Assembly (NCBI RefSeq): GCF_000743525.1
Contig: NZ_JQGK01000011.1
Location: 52,148 to 101,989 of the forward strand
Length of the DNA stretch: 49,842 nt
DNA from: Sulfurospirillum sp. SCADC
GTDB taxonomy: Bacteria; Campylobacterota; Campylobacteria; Campylobacterales; Sulfurospirillaceae
Direction of reading: 5' to 3'
Both the position numbers and the translations under genes were made by a program. Every line of letters starts with the position of its first letter. Position 1 is the first letter of the stretch. Under the pieces are notes generated by a model. That model had not been told where the DNA came from and did no database searches. It saw nothing but the letters and a program-made list of their open reading frames with translations. Below are positions 1 through 8,559 of the stretch, one piece after another.

Positions 1-53
1 TGTGTTAGGTTATGCAAGAAGTCTAATTTATATCACAAAAAAGTAGATAACGT

Positions 54-2099
54 ATGCAAGATTTAACGATGTTAAACGAATCACAACAAGATGCAGTCAA
101 ATGCGTCGATGGTCCTGTACTTATCTTAGCAGGTGCTGGCAGTGGTAAAACCAAGACGATTACGTCACGCTTGGCGTATCTGCTCTCTTTGGGGATTCCT
201 CCTGCGAACACCTTAACGCTTACCTTTACCAACAAAGCCGCAAGCGAAATGAGAGAGCGTGCGATGGCGATGATTGAAGAGCACAGTTATCCGCCGCTTT
301 TGTGTACGTTTCATAAATTTGGTCTGCTATTTTTAAAGTTTCACATTGAAAAAATAGGACGAAAGAACAGCTTTGTGGTCATCGATACCGATGATAAAAA
401 GCGCATCTTAAAAAGTTTTAGCACGAGTACGGAACTTTCAACGGGCATGATTTCCAGTGAGATTTCACGTTATAAAACTTCTTTGATCGATCCCAAAGTG
501 GCGTGGGAAAAAGCGGAGCAAAAGAGCTACCAAGTGATTGCAAAACTTTACGAACAGTACGAAGATTACTTACAATCCAACAATTTGGTTGATTTTGATG
601 ACCTTTTGGTGCTTCCATATAAAATCTTAGAGAGCGATGATGCGTTGTGCGAAGAGGTGAGTAAGCGCTACCAGTACATCATGGTCGATGAGTACCAAGA
701 TACCAATGAACTGCAATACAAACTGCTTCGCAAGCTCTGCTTCACACACAATAATCTTTGCGTTGTGGGGGATGATGATCAGAGCATTTACGGGTGGCGT
801 GGGGCGAATATTAAAAATATTTTAGAATTTCACGAATCGTTTGAGAATGTCAAAATCGTTAAATTAGAGAAAAACTACCGCTCGACCACACAAATTCTGA
901 AAGCGGCGAATGATCTGATTGAACATAACCGTGGACGTATTGGCAAAGTGCTTGAGAGTACCAAGGGTGATGGTAAAGTGATTGATGTGATCGATTCACA
1001 CGATGAGAACCAAGAAGCGCATACGATTGCAAAGCGGATTCGAAAGCTCATTGAAAGTGGTATTAACCCTCATGAAATCGCTGTTTTGTACCGCATTAAT
1101 GCCCTTAGCCGTTCACTCGAAGAAGGTCTTAACAAAGAGAAAGTTCCTTACAATATGGTCGGTGGGGTGAAGTTTTACGAGCGTGCTGAGGTTAAAGACG
1201 TTATCAGCTATTTGCGCGTCATTGCCAATCCTCATGATGATTTTTCGATCAAACGTATTATCAATCGTCCCAAACGTGGGCTTGGAAAAGTCACCATTGA
1301 GCGCATCATCAAATCTGCTTATGAGAACCACCAATCCATTTATGAGTACATTACATGTAACGAAGTGGCGATTGAAAAAGAGGCGACCAAAAAGGCTTCC
1401 TTAGCGCTGAAAGAGTTTGTGCAAAACATCGCACACATGCAGAGCATTCAAGAAAATTCAACCTACGATATGATTGATGCGATTGAAGAGGCCTTTGCGA
1501 TCAAAGCTTATTACACCAATCAGCCTGACTCGTTGGATCGCCTCTCGAACATTGATGAATTTTACGGACTTTTCCGTGATTATGTCAAACAAAACCCTCA
1601 AATGGGCGTGGACGATTTTTTAAATGAGTTGGCGTTGCAGAGCGATCAAGATCAGATCGATAGTGAAAATATCTCCATTATGAGCATTCATGCGAGCAAA
1701 GGTTTGGAGTTTGAATACCTCTTTGTCATTGGTTTGGAAGAGGGCTTTTTCCCTCTCATAGGGGACGGTAGTGACATTGAAGAAGAGCGCAGACTTGGGT
1801 ATGTGGCGATCACGCGCGCTAAAAAAGAGTTGACCCTTAGTTTCTCAGGCAGTCGTTTTTACAAAGGGCGAAGAACGGAGCTTACCAAAAGTCGTTTCTT
1901 GAAAGAAGCAGGCGTGTGCGAGGGAAGTTTGATTTTAGAAAAAACGACCTCGTTTAAAAAAGGCGATCTGGTCAAGCATAAAATCTTTGGCATTGGACGT
2001 ATCACGGAAGTGAGCAAAGTAGGGCGTGAGTTTAAATTGCAGATCAATTTTAGCGGTACCAAACGCGATATTTTAGCCTCGTTTGTGGAGAAGATTTAG
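54..2099 (+). CDS. uvrD: UvrD/PcrA/Rep-type superfamily 1A DNA helicase
   Basis: ATP-driven 3'-5' DNA helicase used in repair and in clearing stalled forks. The 681-residue product has the whole SF1A motif set in order: Walker A AGAGSGKT near residue 27, Walker B VDEYQDTNE, motif III GDDDQSIYGWRGA, motif IV NYRS, motif V SIHASKGLEFEYLFVIG and motif VI GYVAITRAKKEL. The C-terminus (KKGDLVKHKIFGIGRITEV) looks like the Tudor-type domain by which PcrA/UvrD contacts RNA polymerase. A second ATG at 69 (MLNESQQDA) is an equally possible start, because no strong ribosome site separates the two. Its stop overlaps the GTG of truB, so it heads a five-gene operon. Whether it is the UvrD, PcrA or Rep orthologue cannot be settled from sequence alone. 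Confidence 0.93.
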   Translation: MQDLTMLNESQQDAVKCVDGPVLILAGAGSGKTKTITSRLAYLLSLGIPPANTLTLTFTNKAASEMRERAMAMIEEHSYPPLLCTFHKFGLLFLKFHIEKIGRKNSFVVIDTDDKKRILKSFSTSTELSTGMISSEISRYKTSLIDPKVAWEKAEQKSYQVIAKLYEQYEDYLQSNNLVDFDDLLVLPYKILESDDALCEEVSKRYQYIMVDEYQDTNELQYKLLRKLCFTHNNLCVVGDDDQSIYGWRGANIKNILEFHESFENVKIVKLEKNYRSTTQILKAANDLIEHNRGRIGKVLESTKGDGKVIDVIDSHDENQEAHTIAKRIRKLIESGINPHEIAVLYRINALSRSLEEGLNKEKVPYNMVGGVKFYERAEVKDVISYLRVIANPHDDFSIKRIINRPKRGLGKVTIERIIKSAYENHQSIYEYITCNEVAIEKEATKKASLALKEFVQNIAHMQSIQENSTYDMIDAIEEAFAIKAYYTNQPDSLDRLSNIDEFYGLFRDYVKQNPQMGVDDFLNELALQSDQDQIDSENISIMSIHASKGLEFEYLFVIGLEEGFFPLIGDGSDIEEERRLGYVAITRAKKELTLSFSGSRFYKGRRTELTKSRFLKEAGVCEGSLILEKTTSFKKGDLVKHKIFGIGRITEVSKVGREFKLQINFSGTKRDILASFVEKI

Positions 2100-2926
2100 T
2101 GGATAACCGCCTTTTTGTTGCGTACAAGCCTTCCTGCATGGTTTCAAACCATTTTTTAAGCCGAATTAAGAGACGTTACAACGTCAAAAAAGCGGGATTT
2201 TCAGGTACGCTTGATCCGTTTGCACAGGGTGTTTTGATTATCGCATTTGGGCAGTTTACAAAATTGTTCCGTTTTTTGAAAAAAGCACCAAAAACGTACA
2301 GAGCCACACTTTGGATGGGTGCAACAAGTCCGACTCTGGACATTGAAAAAGTAGAAAAGATTGAGCAGATGATGGCATTTCATCCTGATTCTGTTGCTTT
2401 TGTGCTGCAAAGTATGGTGGGTGAAAAAATGTATTTGCCGCCTAAATATTCAGCCAAGAAAGTCGATGGGGCGCGTGCGTATGATCTGGCACGCGCTGAT
2501 AAAGCCTTTGAACTCAAAGCGATCACGAGTACCATTTATGACTGCCACTTGGTGCATTACGTTCACCCTTTTTTAACCTTTGAAATCACGATTTCAGAGG
2601 GGGGATATGTGCGCAGTATCGGCGCTTTGATCGCCGAAAAACTGGGCTTTTCTGGTGCACTCAGTGCACTGGAGCGCCTGAATGAGGGTGCTTTTGTCTA
2701 TGACAATGAAAAAGCGCTCAACCCTTTGGCGTATCTGGATTTGCCGGTGAATGCGTATCGTGGTGATGTTTCAGATATTTTGTTGGGTCGAAAGTTAGTA
2801 CGTGAGAATTTTCAAAAGCCAGAAGAGGGCATCTATCAAATCGTAATCGATGAAATGCTCAGCGTTGTGGAAATCAGCGCAAATGGAGTAGAATATCTCC
2901 TAAATTCATTATCGCTAAAGGCGTAA
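2099..2926 (+). CDS. truB: tRNA pseudouridine(55) synthase TruB
   Basis: Converts U55 in the T-loop of tRNAs to pseudouridine. The 275-residue product has the TruB signature with its catalytic aspartate (KAGFSGTLDPFAQGVLI, near residues 32-48), followed by the YRATLWMGATSPTLD region and the PPKYSAKKVDGARAYDLAR motif that binds the substrate uridine. The start is a GTG whose G is the last base of the uvrD stop (TAGTG), which implies translational coupling. csrA follows after one base. Length is slightly below the E. coli enzyme, consistent with a short C-terminal PUA-like region. Confidence 0.95.
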   Translation: MDNRLFVAYKPSCMVSNHFLSRIKRRYNVKKAGFSGTLDPFAQGVLIIAFGQFTKLFRFLKKAPKTYRATLWMGATSPTLDIEKVEKIEQMMAFHPDSVAFVLQSMVGEKMYLPPKYSAKKVDGARAYDLARADKAFELKAITSTIYDCHLVHYVHPFLTFEITISEGGYVRSIGALIAEKLGFSGALSALERLNEGAFVYDNEKALNPLAYLDLPVNAYRGDVSDILLGRKLVRENFQKPEEGIYQIVIDEMLSVVEISANGVEYLLNSLSLKA

Positions 2927-2927
2927 C

Positions 2928-3155
2928 ATGTTAATACTCACACGAAAAATCGGCGAAGGTGTCGTTTTAAATGAAAATATTACCATTCGTATTGTTGAAA
3001 TTTCCAAAGGTGTGGTCAAACTAGGCTTTGATGCGCCTAAAAATATGCTGATCCTTCGTGAAGAGCTTGAAAAAGCGATTAAAGAAACGAACATTGAAGC
3101 CAGTAAACATAGCAATCATACTGCCCTCTTATCTTTGAGTGAGAAGCTGAAATAA
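2928..3155 (+). CDS. csrA: Carbon storage regulator CsrA
   Basis: Small dimeric RNA-binding protein that blocks or exposes ribosome sites at GGA motifs; in Campylobacterota it is tied to flagellar control and is antagonised by FliW. The 75-residue product starts with the canonical MLILTRKIGEGVVL strand and carries the VSKG-like turn (EISKGVVKLGFDAP) and the conserved LREEL helix. The tail after about residue 60 is divergent, as is common in this phylum. The gene lies one base after truB and its TAA overlaps the ATG of ispE (TAATG), so it is made in the uvrD-truB-csrA-ispE-smpB transcript. Confidence 0.95.
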   Translation: MLILTRKIGEGVVLNENITIRIVEISKGVVKLGFDAPKNMLILREELEKAIKETNIEASKHSNHTALLSLSEKLK

Positions 3156-3946
3156 TGGACTATCAAGCACATGCAAAGGTCAATATCTTTCTCAAAATTG
3201 TCGGCAAGCGTGGTCATTACCACGAATTGCTTTCACGCTTTATGCTCGTTCCTTCTGTGTACGATACGCTCACGTTTGTGCCTAAAAAAAGTAAAGAATC
3301 GTTTGAATTGGTGGGCGATTTTAACTGTGCATTAGAGCATAACACGCTGTACCGTACGTTTATGGTGTTAAAATCCCATGGTTTTGACAAAGAGGTTGAG
3401 CAGGTGATGCGTGATTTTGCGTTACATGTAAAGAAAAATATCCCCACCGGCTCGGGATTGGGTGGGGGCAGTAGTGACAGTGCAACGTTTTTGAAAATGC
3501 TCAATGAGCATGCTGGTCTGGGGCTAGATACAGAATCGATGATGCACCTTGGAAGTGAAGTGGGAGCAGACGTTCCTTTTTTTGCCTCAGGGTATGCAAG
3601 TGCCAATGTAAGTGGCATCGGCGAATGCGTTGAACACTATGATGAGCCTTCTTTAAATCTCGACGTATTTACACCACCCCTTGCGTGCAATACCGCGCTC
3701 GTGTATAAAACCTATAGGGAATATTTCTTGCAATCCATCCAGCAAGCAGTTGCTTTGGAAATGGTTGCACTCAAAAGTTCTGAATTGTTGGCTCGCTTTA
3801 AAAAAGAGGAGCTTAACGATCTTTTCCCTGCATGCTTAAAAGCGTACCCCGAACTTGGTGTTTATGCCAAAGAGGGATGGTTTTTTAGCGGAAGTGGAAG
3901 CAGTTTTTTTAGATTATCAAACAAGGCAGATGTGAAACATGGGTGA
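3155..3946 (+). CDS. ispE: 4-diphosphocytidyl-2-C-methyl-D-erythritol kinase IspE
   Basis: Phosphorylates the 2-hydroxyl of CDP-methylerythritol in the MEP isoprenoid pathway, upstream of IspG, which is also encoded in this window (37405). The 263-residue product is a GHMP kinase: the N-terminal [18 protein letters not shown] motif, the glycine-rich ATP loop [14 protein letters not shown] around residue 100, and a C-terminal GSGSSFF glycine motif. The start overlaps the csrA stop by one base and the end overlaps smpB by eight. It contains one copy of the TTACATGTAA palindrome at 3422, read as Leu-His-Val. Confidence 0.94.
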   Translation: MDYQAHAKVNIFLKIVGKRGHYHELLSRFMLVPSVYDTLTFVPKKSKESFELVGDFNCALEHNTLYRTFMVLKSHGFDKEVEQVMRDFALHVKKNIPTGSGLGGGSSDSATFLKMLNEHAGLGLDTESMMHLGSEVGADVPFFASGYASANVSGIGECVEHYDEPSLNLDVFTPPLACNTALVYKTYREYFLQSIQQAVALEMVALKSSELLARFKKEELNDLFPACLKAYPELGVYAKEGWFFSGSGSSFFRLSNKADVKHG

Positions 3947-4403
3947 ACCCGTCGCACGTAATAAAAAAGCGTTTCATGATTATGAAATTTTAGAAAAAAT
4001 TGAAGCGGGCATTGTGCTTCAAGGCAGTGAAGTGAAGGCGATTCGCCAAGGAAGGGTGAATCTAAAAGATTCGTTTGTGAAGATTATTAAAGGGGAAGCC
4101 TTTTTGCTCAATGCGCACATTTCGCATCTCTCAACAGCGAATCTCAACTATGCGCCCAATGAGAGAGCGCCTCGCAAATTGCTTTTACATGTAAAGCAGT
4201 TGCGCAAATGGGATATGAAAGTTGCGAAAGATGGACTCACCATCGTACCACTTTCGATCTACTTTAACAGTAAAAATCTGGCGAAAGTGGAGATTGCCTT
4301 AGCGCGTGGCAAAAATGAACACGATAAGCGTGAGAGCCTTAAGGAAAAAGATGCTCAAAGAGAAGCTAAAACAGCTCTCAAAAATTACGCTTACAAAGAG
4401 TAG
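3939..4403 (+). CDS. smpB: SsrA-binding protein SmpB
   Basis: Partner of tmRNA in trans-translation, which rescues stalled ribosomes and tags the unfinished peptide for degradation by proteases such as ClpAP (clpA lies 1 kb downstream). The 154-residue product shows the SmpB fold signatures: [20 protein letters not shown], the tmRNA-binding [19 protein letters not shown] stretch, the HDKRE motif and a basic C-terminal tail that enters the ribosome mRNA channel. It overlaps ispE by eight bases and is the last gene of the operon; the next gene has its own -10 element. The ssrA RNA gene itself is not in the window. Confidence 0.96.
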   Translation: MGEPVARNKKAFHDYEILEKIEAGIVLQGSEVKAIRQGRVNLKDSFVKIIKGEAFLLNAHISHLSTANLNYAPNERAPRKLLLHVKQLRKWDMKVAKDGLTIVPLSIYFNSKNLAKVEIALARGKNEHDKRESLKEKDAQREAKTALKNYAYKE

Positions 4404-4429
4404 TTTACATAGTATTTATCTAAATAAAG

Positions 4430-4435
4430 TAGAAT
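4430..4435 (+). promoter_or_regulatory. -10 element of the thioredoxin-like lipoprotein gene
   Basis: TAGAAT in an AT-rich stretch, about 26 bases before the ATG at 4461. Campylobacterota sigma-70 promoters depend mostly on the -10 box with AT-rich upstream DNA, so a -35 match is not expected. Its position overlaps the alternative ATG at 4434, which argues for the later start. Confidence 0.5.
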
Positions 4436-4460
4436 GAAGCAAAAGTTATATGAGGGAACT

Positions 4461-5060
4461 ATGAAAAAATTGATCTGTTTAATCATGATGACAACCTCTT
4501 TTTTATTCCTTGGATGCGGCTCAGAAACTTCGAGTGTACCTGTGGTGAAAGAGACCTATAAAGAGGGTGATAAAGTAGAACTGAAAAGTGTTTCAGGTGC
4601 GAAGTTGACCTTGCTTCGTAAAAATGGTGGTTTTGTCATTGAAGATGATGAAAGTAAAGTCGTTCTTATCGACATCTTTGGCACGTTTTGTGTCCCATGT
4701 CAAGAAGAGGCTCCCTCTTTGATGGACTTTCAGCTTCAAAACAGCGATGAGGTGATGCTCCTTGGTTTGAACTTTTTTGAAGAGGTTAGCGATGAGTATG
4801 TCGTTGAGAATTTTGCGGCGAAGTATAATGCGTACTATTTCATCACCAATTCACCGAAAAATAAAAAATTGGTGGAGACGATCATCCAAGATATTCAGTA
4901 CAAAGGAACCCTTCAAGTACCGTTTAAAGTGGTCCTTAAAGCAGGAAAGTATCAAAATGTGACGGATGTTTATGGGGCAAATCCAGAGAATAAATTTTAC
5001 ATCGGTAAAGTGGATTTGGATATTATCCAAAAAGACATCGATAAACTTACAGAACAATAG
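4461..5060 (+). CDS. TlpA/ResA-like thioredoxin-fold lipoprotein
   Basis: Probable membrane-anchored thiol-disulfide oxidoreductase facing the periplasm. The 199-residue product starts MKKLICLIMMTTSFLFLGC, a lipoprotein signal with the lipobox Leu-Gly-Cys at residue 19, and then carries a thioredoxin-like domain with the redox motif CVPC (FGTFCVPCQEEAP). The start at 4461 is chosen because it has a GAGGGA ribosome site and puts the signal peptide at the N-terminus; an in-frame ATG at 4434 would overlap the promoter. It sits between smpB and clpS, a gene order I recall from Campylobacter. The substrate is not evident; cytochrome c maturation and general disulfide reduction are both possible. 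Confidence 0.85.
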   Translation: MKKLICLIMMTTSFLFLGCGSETSSVPVVKETYKEGDKVELKSVSGAKLTLLRKNGGFVIEDDESKVVLIDIFGTFCVPCQEEAPSLMDFQLQNSDEVMLLGLNFFEEVSDEYVVENFAAKYNAYYFITNSPKNKKLVETIIQDIQYKGTLQVPFKVVLKAGKYQNVTDVYGANPENKFYIGKVDLDIIQKDIDKLTEQ

Positions 5061-5071
5061 AGGCGGCGTCA

Positions 5072-5380
5072 ATGCACCATTTTAATGGAAATTTTCAAAA
5101 CGAAACGATGGATGCGATCGAGCTCAAAGAGCCACGCATGTACAAAGTTCTGCTGCTCAATGACGATTATAGTAGTATGGATTTTGTCATCAAAGTGTTG
5201 ATGCAAATTTTCCACCATAGTTTTGACAAGGCGAACGAAATCATGTTCAACGTCCACGAACAAGGCAAAGGGCTTTGTGGGGTGTATGTGTATGAGATCG
5301 CTGAGACCAAAGTGGCGCATGTACGCAAAATGGCAAAAGAGGAGCAATTTCCCCTTCGCGCCATTATGGAAGCAGAATGA
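5072..5380 (+). CDS. clpS: ATP-dependent Clp protease adaptor ClpS
   Basis: Recognises N-terminal destabilising residues (Leu, Phe, Trp, Tyr) and hands the protein to ClpA. The 102-residue product has the ClpS core: PRMYKVLLLNDDYSSMDFVIKVL, with the N-degron pocket residues in the NDD segment, the helix H-(x)-ANEIMFNVHEQGKG and the ETKVAHV strand. It is 53 bases upstream of clpA, with aat after that, so all three parts of the Leu/N-degron pathway are together. A 16-base perfect palindrome lies in the clpS-clpA gap and could give clpA separate control. Confidence 0.95.
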   Translation: MHHFNGNFQNETMDAIELKEPRMYKVLLLNDDYSSMDFVIKVLMQIFHHSFDKANEIMFNVHEQGKGLCGVYVYEIAETKVAHVRKMAKEEQFPLRAIMEAE

Positions 5381-5387
5381 AAATTTC

Positions 5388-5403
5388 TACCTTACGTAAG
5401 GTA
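5388..5403 (+). promoter_or_regulatory. 16-bp perfect palindrome between clpS and clpA
   Basis: TACCTTACGTAAGGTA is perfectly self-complementary with no spacer. It lies 8 bases after the clpS stop and about 30 before the clpA ATG. The shape suits a dimeric repressor operator. It does not match CIRCE (TTAGCACTC inverted repeat) or HAIR (CTTGAGT inverted repeat), the operators of HrcA and HspR that I know in this phylum, nor the TTACATGTAA repeat. Confidence 0.4.
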
Positions 5404-5433
5404 AATGTGTATTAAAGTAAAGAGGAGTAGATT

Positions 5434-7632
5434 ATGGTGAACCAAGAACTTAATTTCGTTTTCAACGATGCCATCGCATTTGTCAGAAAACATCGCTACG
5501 AATACATTACCGTTGATCATCTCTTTTTTGCTCTCTTGAGCAATGAGCATGTGGCAGAACTTCTCATCAATTGCGGTCTTAGCATTACCTTCTTGCAACG
5601 CTCGATGGAGAAGTACTTTGTCGCCAATCCTCAAGTCGTTCCCACGGAAGAGAGCTACGAGCCTTTAGAAACGGTAGCACTTTCACGTGTGATTGAAACG
5701 ATGATGTTACATGTAAAGAGTGCGGGAAAGGCTGAAGCGAGTGTATATGACCTTTTAATCGCACTGATGGATGAGAGCAATGCCTTTTGTGTTTCCCTTT
5801 TACTGCAACAAGGGGTGGATAAACTTCTGATTGTTGAAGAGGTGACTGCGCTGAGTGCCCCTCAAAATAAAGAGCACACTTTGGGTGAGCAAAAAGAGAG
5901 TGCGTTAGCAAAATACACGCTCGATTTGATCGTTCTAGCCAAACAAAAACAGATCGATCCGCTTATCGGACGTGCCGATGAAGTCAAACGCGTCATGCAA
6001 GTGTTGTGTCGCAGAAAAAAGAACAATCCTCTTCTTGTGGGCGAACCCGGTGTTGGTAAAACAGCCATTGTCGAAGGATTAGCTGAGAAGATCAGCGAAG
6101 GGGCTGTGCCTGAAATCTTGCAAGAGACACCCGTTTATGCACTCGATATGGGCGCACTGCTCTCAGGTACGAAGTACCGAGGCGATTTTGAAAAACGTCT
6201 TAAAGAGATTTTGAACGAACTTGAAGCCAAAAAAGGGGCTATTTTATTTATCGATGAGATTCATACTATCGTGGGTGCTGGTGCCACAAGTGGGGGTTCG
6301 ATGGACCTTTCCAATTTGCTTAAACCAGCCCTTGCATCGGGGAAAATTCGCTGCATCGGTGCTACCACCTATGGCGAGTTTCGTAATTTCTTCGATAAAG
6401 ACAAAGCGCTGAGTCGTCGTTTTGCGAAGATTGATGTGTTAGAGCCAAGCCTTGAAGACGCCTTTTTAATTATCAAAGGGCTTAAAGGAAGCTATGAGCA
6501 ACACCATGGCGTGAAGTACCCCACAGAAGTGATACGCGCTTCCGTGGAACTGGCTAAAAAATACATCAGCGATAAATTTTTACCCGATTCTGCAATTGAT
6601 CTGATCGATGAAGTGGGCGCTTCGTTTCACTTGGCTAAAAAACGTAAAAAAGTGGTAGAACTCAGTGACATCGAAGCGGTTCTGGCGAAGATTGCCAATA
6701 TCCCAACCCGCAGTGTCAACAAAGATGAGAGCGAAGTGATGCAGCATTTAGAAGCGCATCTTAAGTCTAAAATCTTTGGACAAGACGCTGCGATTGAAGC
6801 ACTGACCAAAGCAATTAAACGCTCACGTGCGGGGCTTGGACATCCTACCTCTCCGATTGGCTCTTTCTTGTTTGCAGGCCCTACGGGTGTGGGTAAAACG
6901 GAAGTGGCAAAACAACTCGCATTTGAGCTGGGTGTGCATTTTGAGCGCTACGATATGAGCGAATACATGGAGAAACATACGGTCAGTCGTCTCATTGGTG
7001 CTCCTCCTGGTTATGTGGGGTATGATGAGGGTGGACAGCTCAGCGAAGCGATCAAAAAACATCCGTATACCGTGTTGTTGCTCGATGAGATCGAAAAAGC
7101 GCATCCGGATATGCTGAACATTTTGCTTCAGATTTTTGATAGTGCGACGTTGACCGATAATAACGGAACCAAGATCGATTTTCGCAATGTCATTATCATC
7201 ATGACCTCCAATCTTGGTACCAAAGAAGCGCCGACGATGGGCTTTACGAAAAGTGAAAGTAGTCGAACCGATCATGCGATCAAGGACTTCTTCTCACCAG
7301 AATTTAGAAATCGCTTGGATGAGGTGATTCATTTTGCGCCACTTAGTGAGTCCGTGATGATCAATGTGGTGGAGAAGCTTTTAGGTGAACTCACCGAACA
7401 GCTTAACGATAAACAGGTGACAATCGAAGCCACAATGGCGGCTAAAAAATACCTTGCAAGCGAAGGCTATAGCAAAGAGATGGGAGCACGCGTCATGCGT
7501 CGTGTGATTCAAGAGCAGATTAAAACACCTCTTTCTGAAGAGGTTCTCTTTGGAAAACTTAAAAATGGTGGCGTGTGCAAGATTGATTATAAGTCTAAAA
7601 AATTGGTCTTTAGTTACAGCGGTGCCAACTAA
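5434..7632 (+). CDS. clpA: ATP-dependent Clp protease ATP-binding subunit ClpA
   Basis: Hexameric AAA+ unfoldase that feeds N-degron and SsrA-tagged proteins to ClpP. The 732-residue product has an N-terminal Clp_N double repeat (residues about 1-140, the ClpS docking domain), a first AAA+ module with Walker A GEPGVGKT and Walker B ILFIDEIH, and a second with GPTGVGKTE and VLLLDEIEKAHPD, followed by the C-terminal D2 small domain. The ClpP-contact loop (IGF/IGL in most ClpA/ClpX) appears as MGF in TMGFTKSE, a mild change. There is no long middle coiled coil, which excludes ClpB. It has a GAGGAG ribosome site. Its 3' end overlaps aat. A TTACATGTAA copy lies at 5707. Confidence 0.96.
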   Translation: MVNQELNFVFNDAIAFVRKHRYEYITVDHLFFALLSNEHVAELLINCGLSITFLQRSMEKYFVANPQVVPTEESYEPLETVALSRVIETMMLHVKSAGKAEASVYDLLIALMDESNAFCVSLLLQQGVDKLLIVEEVTALSAPQNKEHTLGEQKESALAKYTLDLIVLAKQKQIDPLIGRADEVKRVMQVLCRRKKNNPLLVGEPGVGKTAIVEGLAEKISEGAVPEILQETPVYALDMGALLSGTKYRGDFEKRLKEILNELEAKKGAILFIDEIHTIVGAGATSGGSMDLSNLLKPALASGKIRCIGATTYGEFRNFFDKDKALSRRFAKIDVLEPSLEDAFLIIKGLKGSYEQHHGVKYPTEVIRASVELAKKYISDKFLPDSAIDLIDEVGASFHLAKKRKKVVELSDIEAVLAKIANIPTRSVNKDESEVMQHLEAHLKSKIFGQDAAIEALTKAIKRSRAGLGHPTSPIGSFLFAGPTGVGKTEVAKQLAFELGVHFERYDMSEYMEKHTVSRLIGAPPGYVGYDEGGQLSEAIKKHPYTVLLLDEIEKAHPDMLNILLQIFDSATLTDNNGTKIDFRNVIIIMTSNLGTKEAPTMGFTKSESSRTDHAIKDFFSPEFRNRLDEVIHFAPLSESVMINVVEKLLGELTEQLNDKQVTIEATMAAKKYLASEGYSKEMGARVMRRVIQEQIKTPLSEEVLFGKLKNGGVCKIDYKSKKLVFSYSGAN

Positions 7633-8302
7633 GATACTGATCCCTCAGTTGCACGCACGCGATTACACCTTCCCCGATCCTAGGGAGGCGAGCGATGAGG
7701 GGCTTTTAGCATGGGGCGGCGATCTCAAACCAGAACGTCTCCTTCGCGCTTACGTTCGAGGCATCTTCCCGTGGTTTAATGAAGGCGATCCGATTCTGTG
7801 GTGGTCGCCCAATCCTAGACTCATTCTCTTTCCTTCCGACATCAAAATCTCCAAAAGTTTAGCCAAGAGTATGAAACATTTTGAGATACGCTATGACACC
7901 TGCTTTGAAGAGGTGATGCGCCGATGTTTGGAAACGAGGATCGCGAAAGGGCAAAAAAGCTGGATCAGTGAAAATTTGATTGAAGCCTTTTGTGCTTTAC
8001 ATGTAAAAGGGTTTGCACATTCGGTAGAGACATTTTTTGAGGGAAAATTAGTCGGAGGACTTTATGGGCTTTACCTTGGTGGCGTCTTTTGTGGTGAATC
8101 AATGTTCTCAACCAAGAGTGATGCTTCAAAGACTGCGTTAGTAGGATTGTGTGAGAAACTGAAAAGTTTGGGAGGTGATTTTATCGACTGTCAGCTTCCA
8201 ACCGATCATCTTCAATCCTTAGGTGCACGCGTGATAGAACGCGAGCAATTTTTAGGTATGTTAGAAAATGCTTTGGAAAACTGCACCACAAAACCGTGGT
8301 AA
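7622..8302 (+). CDS. aat: Leucyl/phenylalanyl-tRNA--protein transferase Aat
   Basis: Transfers Leu or Phe from aminoacyl-tRNA to proteins with N-terminal Lys or Arg, creating N-degrons for ClpS-ClpAP. The 226-residue product carries the family landmarks YTFPDPREASDEGLLAWGGD, YVRGIFPWFNEGDPILWWSPNPR, the FCGESMFS motif and the ASKTALVGLCE helix. I chose the GTG at 7622 because it puts the conserved domain about ten residues from the N-terminus and there is no nearby ATG; the longer reading from 7550 would be encoded out of frame within clpA. It overlaps the clpA end by 11 bases, so co-expression is likely. A TTACATGTAA copy lies at 7997. Confidence 0.93.
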   Translation: MPTKILIPQLHARDYTFPDPREASDEGLLAWGGDLKPERLLRAYVRGIFPWFNEGDPILWWSPNPRLILFPSDIKISKSLAKSMKHFEIRYDTCFEEVMRRCLETRIAKGQKSWISENLIEAFCALHVKGFAHSVETFFEGKLVGGLYGLYLGGVFCGESMFSTKSDASKTALVGLCEKLKSLGGDFIDCQLPTDHLQSLGARVIEREQFLGMLENALENCTTKPW

Positions 8303-8319
8303 TGGTTCGCCTTTTGTTT

Positions 8320-8329
8320 TTACATGTAA
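8320..8329. repeat. Intergenic copy of TTACATGTAA palindrome
   Basis: Within the 12-base form TTTACATGTAAA, 18 bases after the aat stop and upstream of the metK -10 box. One of six non-coding copies. Confidence 0.9.
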
Positions 8330-8360
8330 AAGATTTTAATGCAATAATCAAAGATTTTTT

Positions 8361-8366
8361 TAGAAT
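8361..8366 (+). promoter_or_regulatory. Probable metK -10 element
   Basis: TAGAAT preceded by a T-rich stretch. A transcript starting near 8373 would have a leader of about 187 bases before the metK ATG at 8560. Confidence 0.45.
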
Positions 8367-8559
8367 AAAGAGGGTATGATACTTTCATCACAAGCGGTGG
8401 GCTCATCGGAGCCTTGGTTCAAACTTTTAATTTTACTTTATGTTTCGTCTCTTCTTGAAACCGTAAATGGAAAACAAAAGGATGGAAAACAAGTTTTTAG
8501 ACACTATGCGTTAATGGTAGATGTTTGGAGACGGGAAAACAAAGAAATGGAAAACAAAA

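Larger units (their letters stand above)
8303..8559 (+). other. Long metK leader with hairpin and GGAAAACAAA repeats
   Basis: 257 bases between aat and metK. It holds a TTACATGTAA palindrome (8320-8329), a TAGAAT -10 box (8361-8366), a hairpin GGCTC/GAGCC with an ATCG loop (8400-8413), and four copies of GGAAAACAA(A/G) at about 8469, 8484, 8534 and 8549, three of them preceded by AT to make ATGGAAAAC. The second ATG (8482) opens a ten-codon frame (MENKFLDTMR). An 80-codon frame from 8376 runs into metK in another frame; I do not support it as a gene. No known SAM riboswitch class is recognisable to me. Confidence 0.5.

Noticed and set aside
7550-7621. Upstream extension of aat to an ATG at 7550
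   Set aside because: It would read through clpA in another frame and add 24 residues absent from the family; GTG 7622 fits better.
8303-8559. Known SAM riboswitch in the metK leader
   Set aside because: I looked for SAM-I, SAM-II and SMK-box core sequences and saw none; only a short hairpin and repeats are present.
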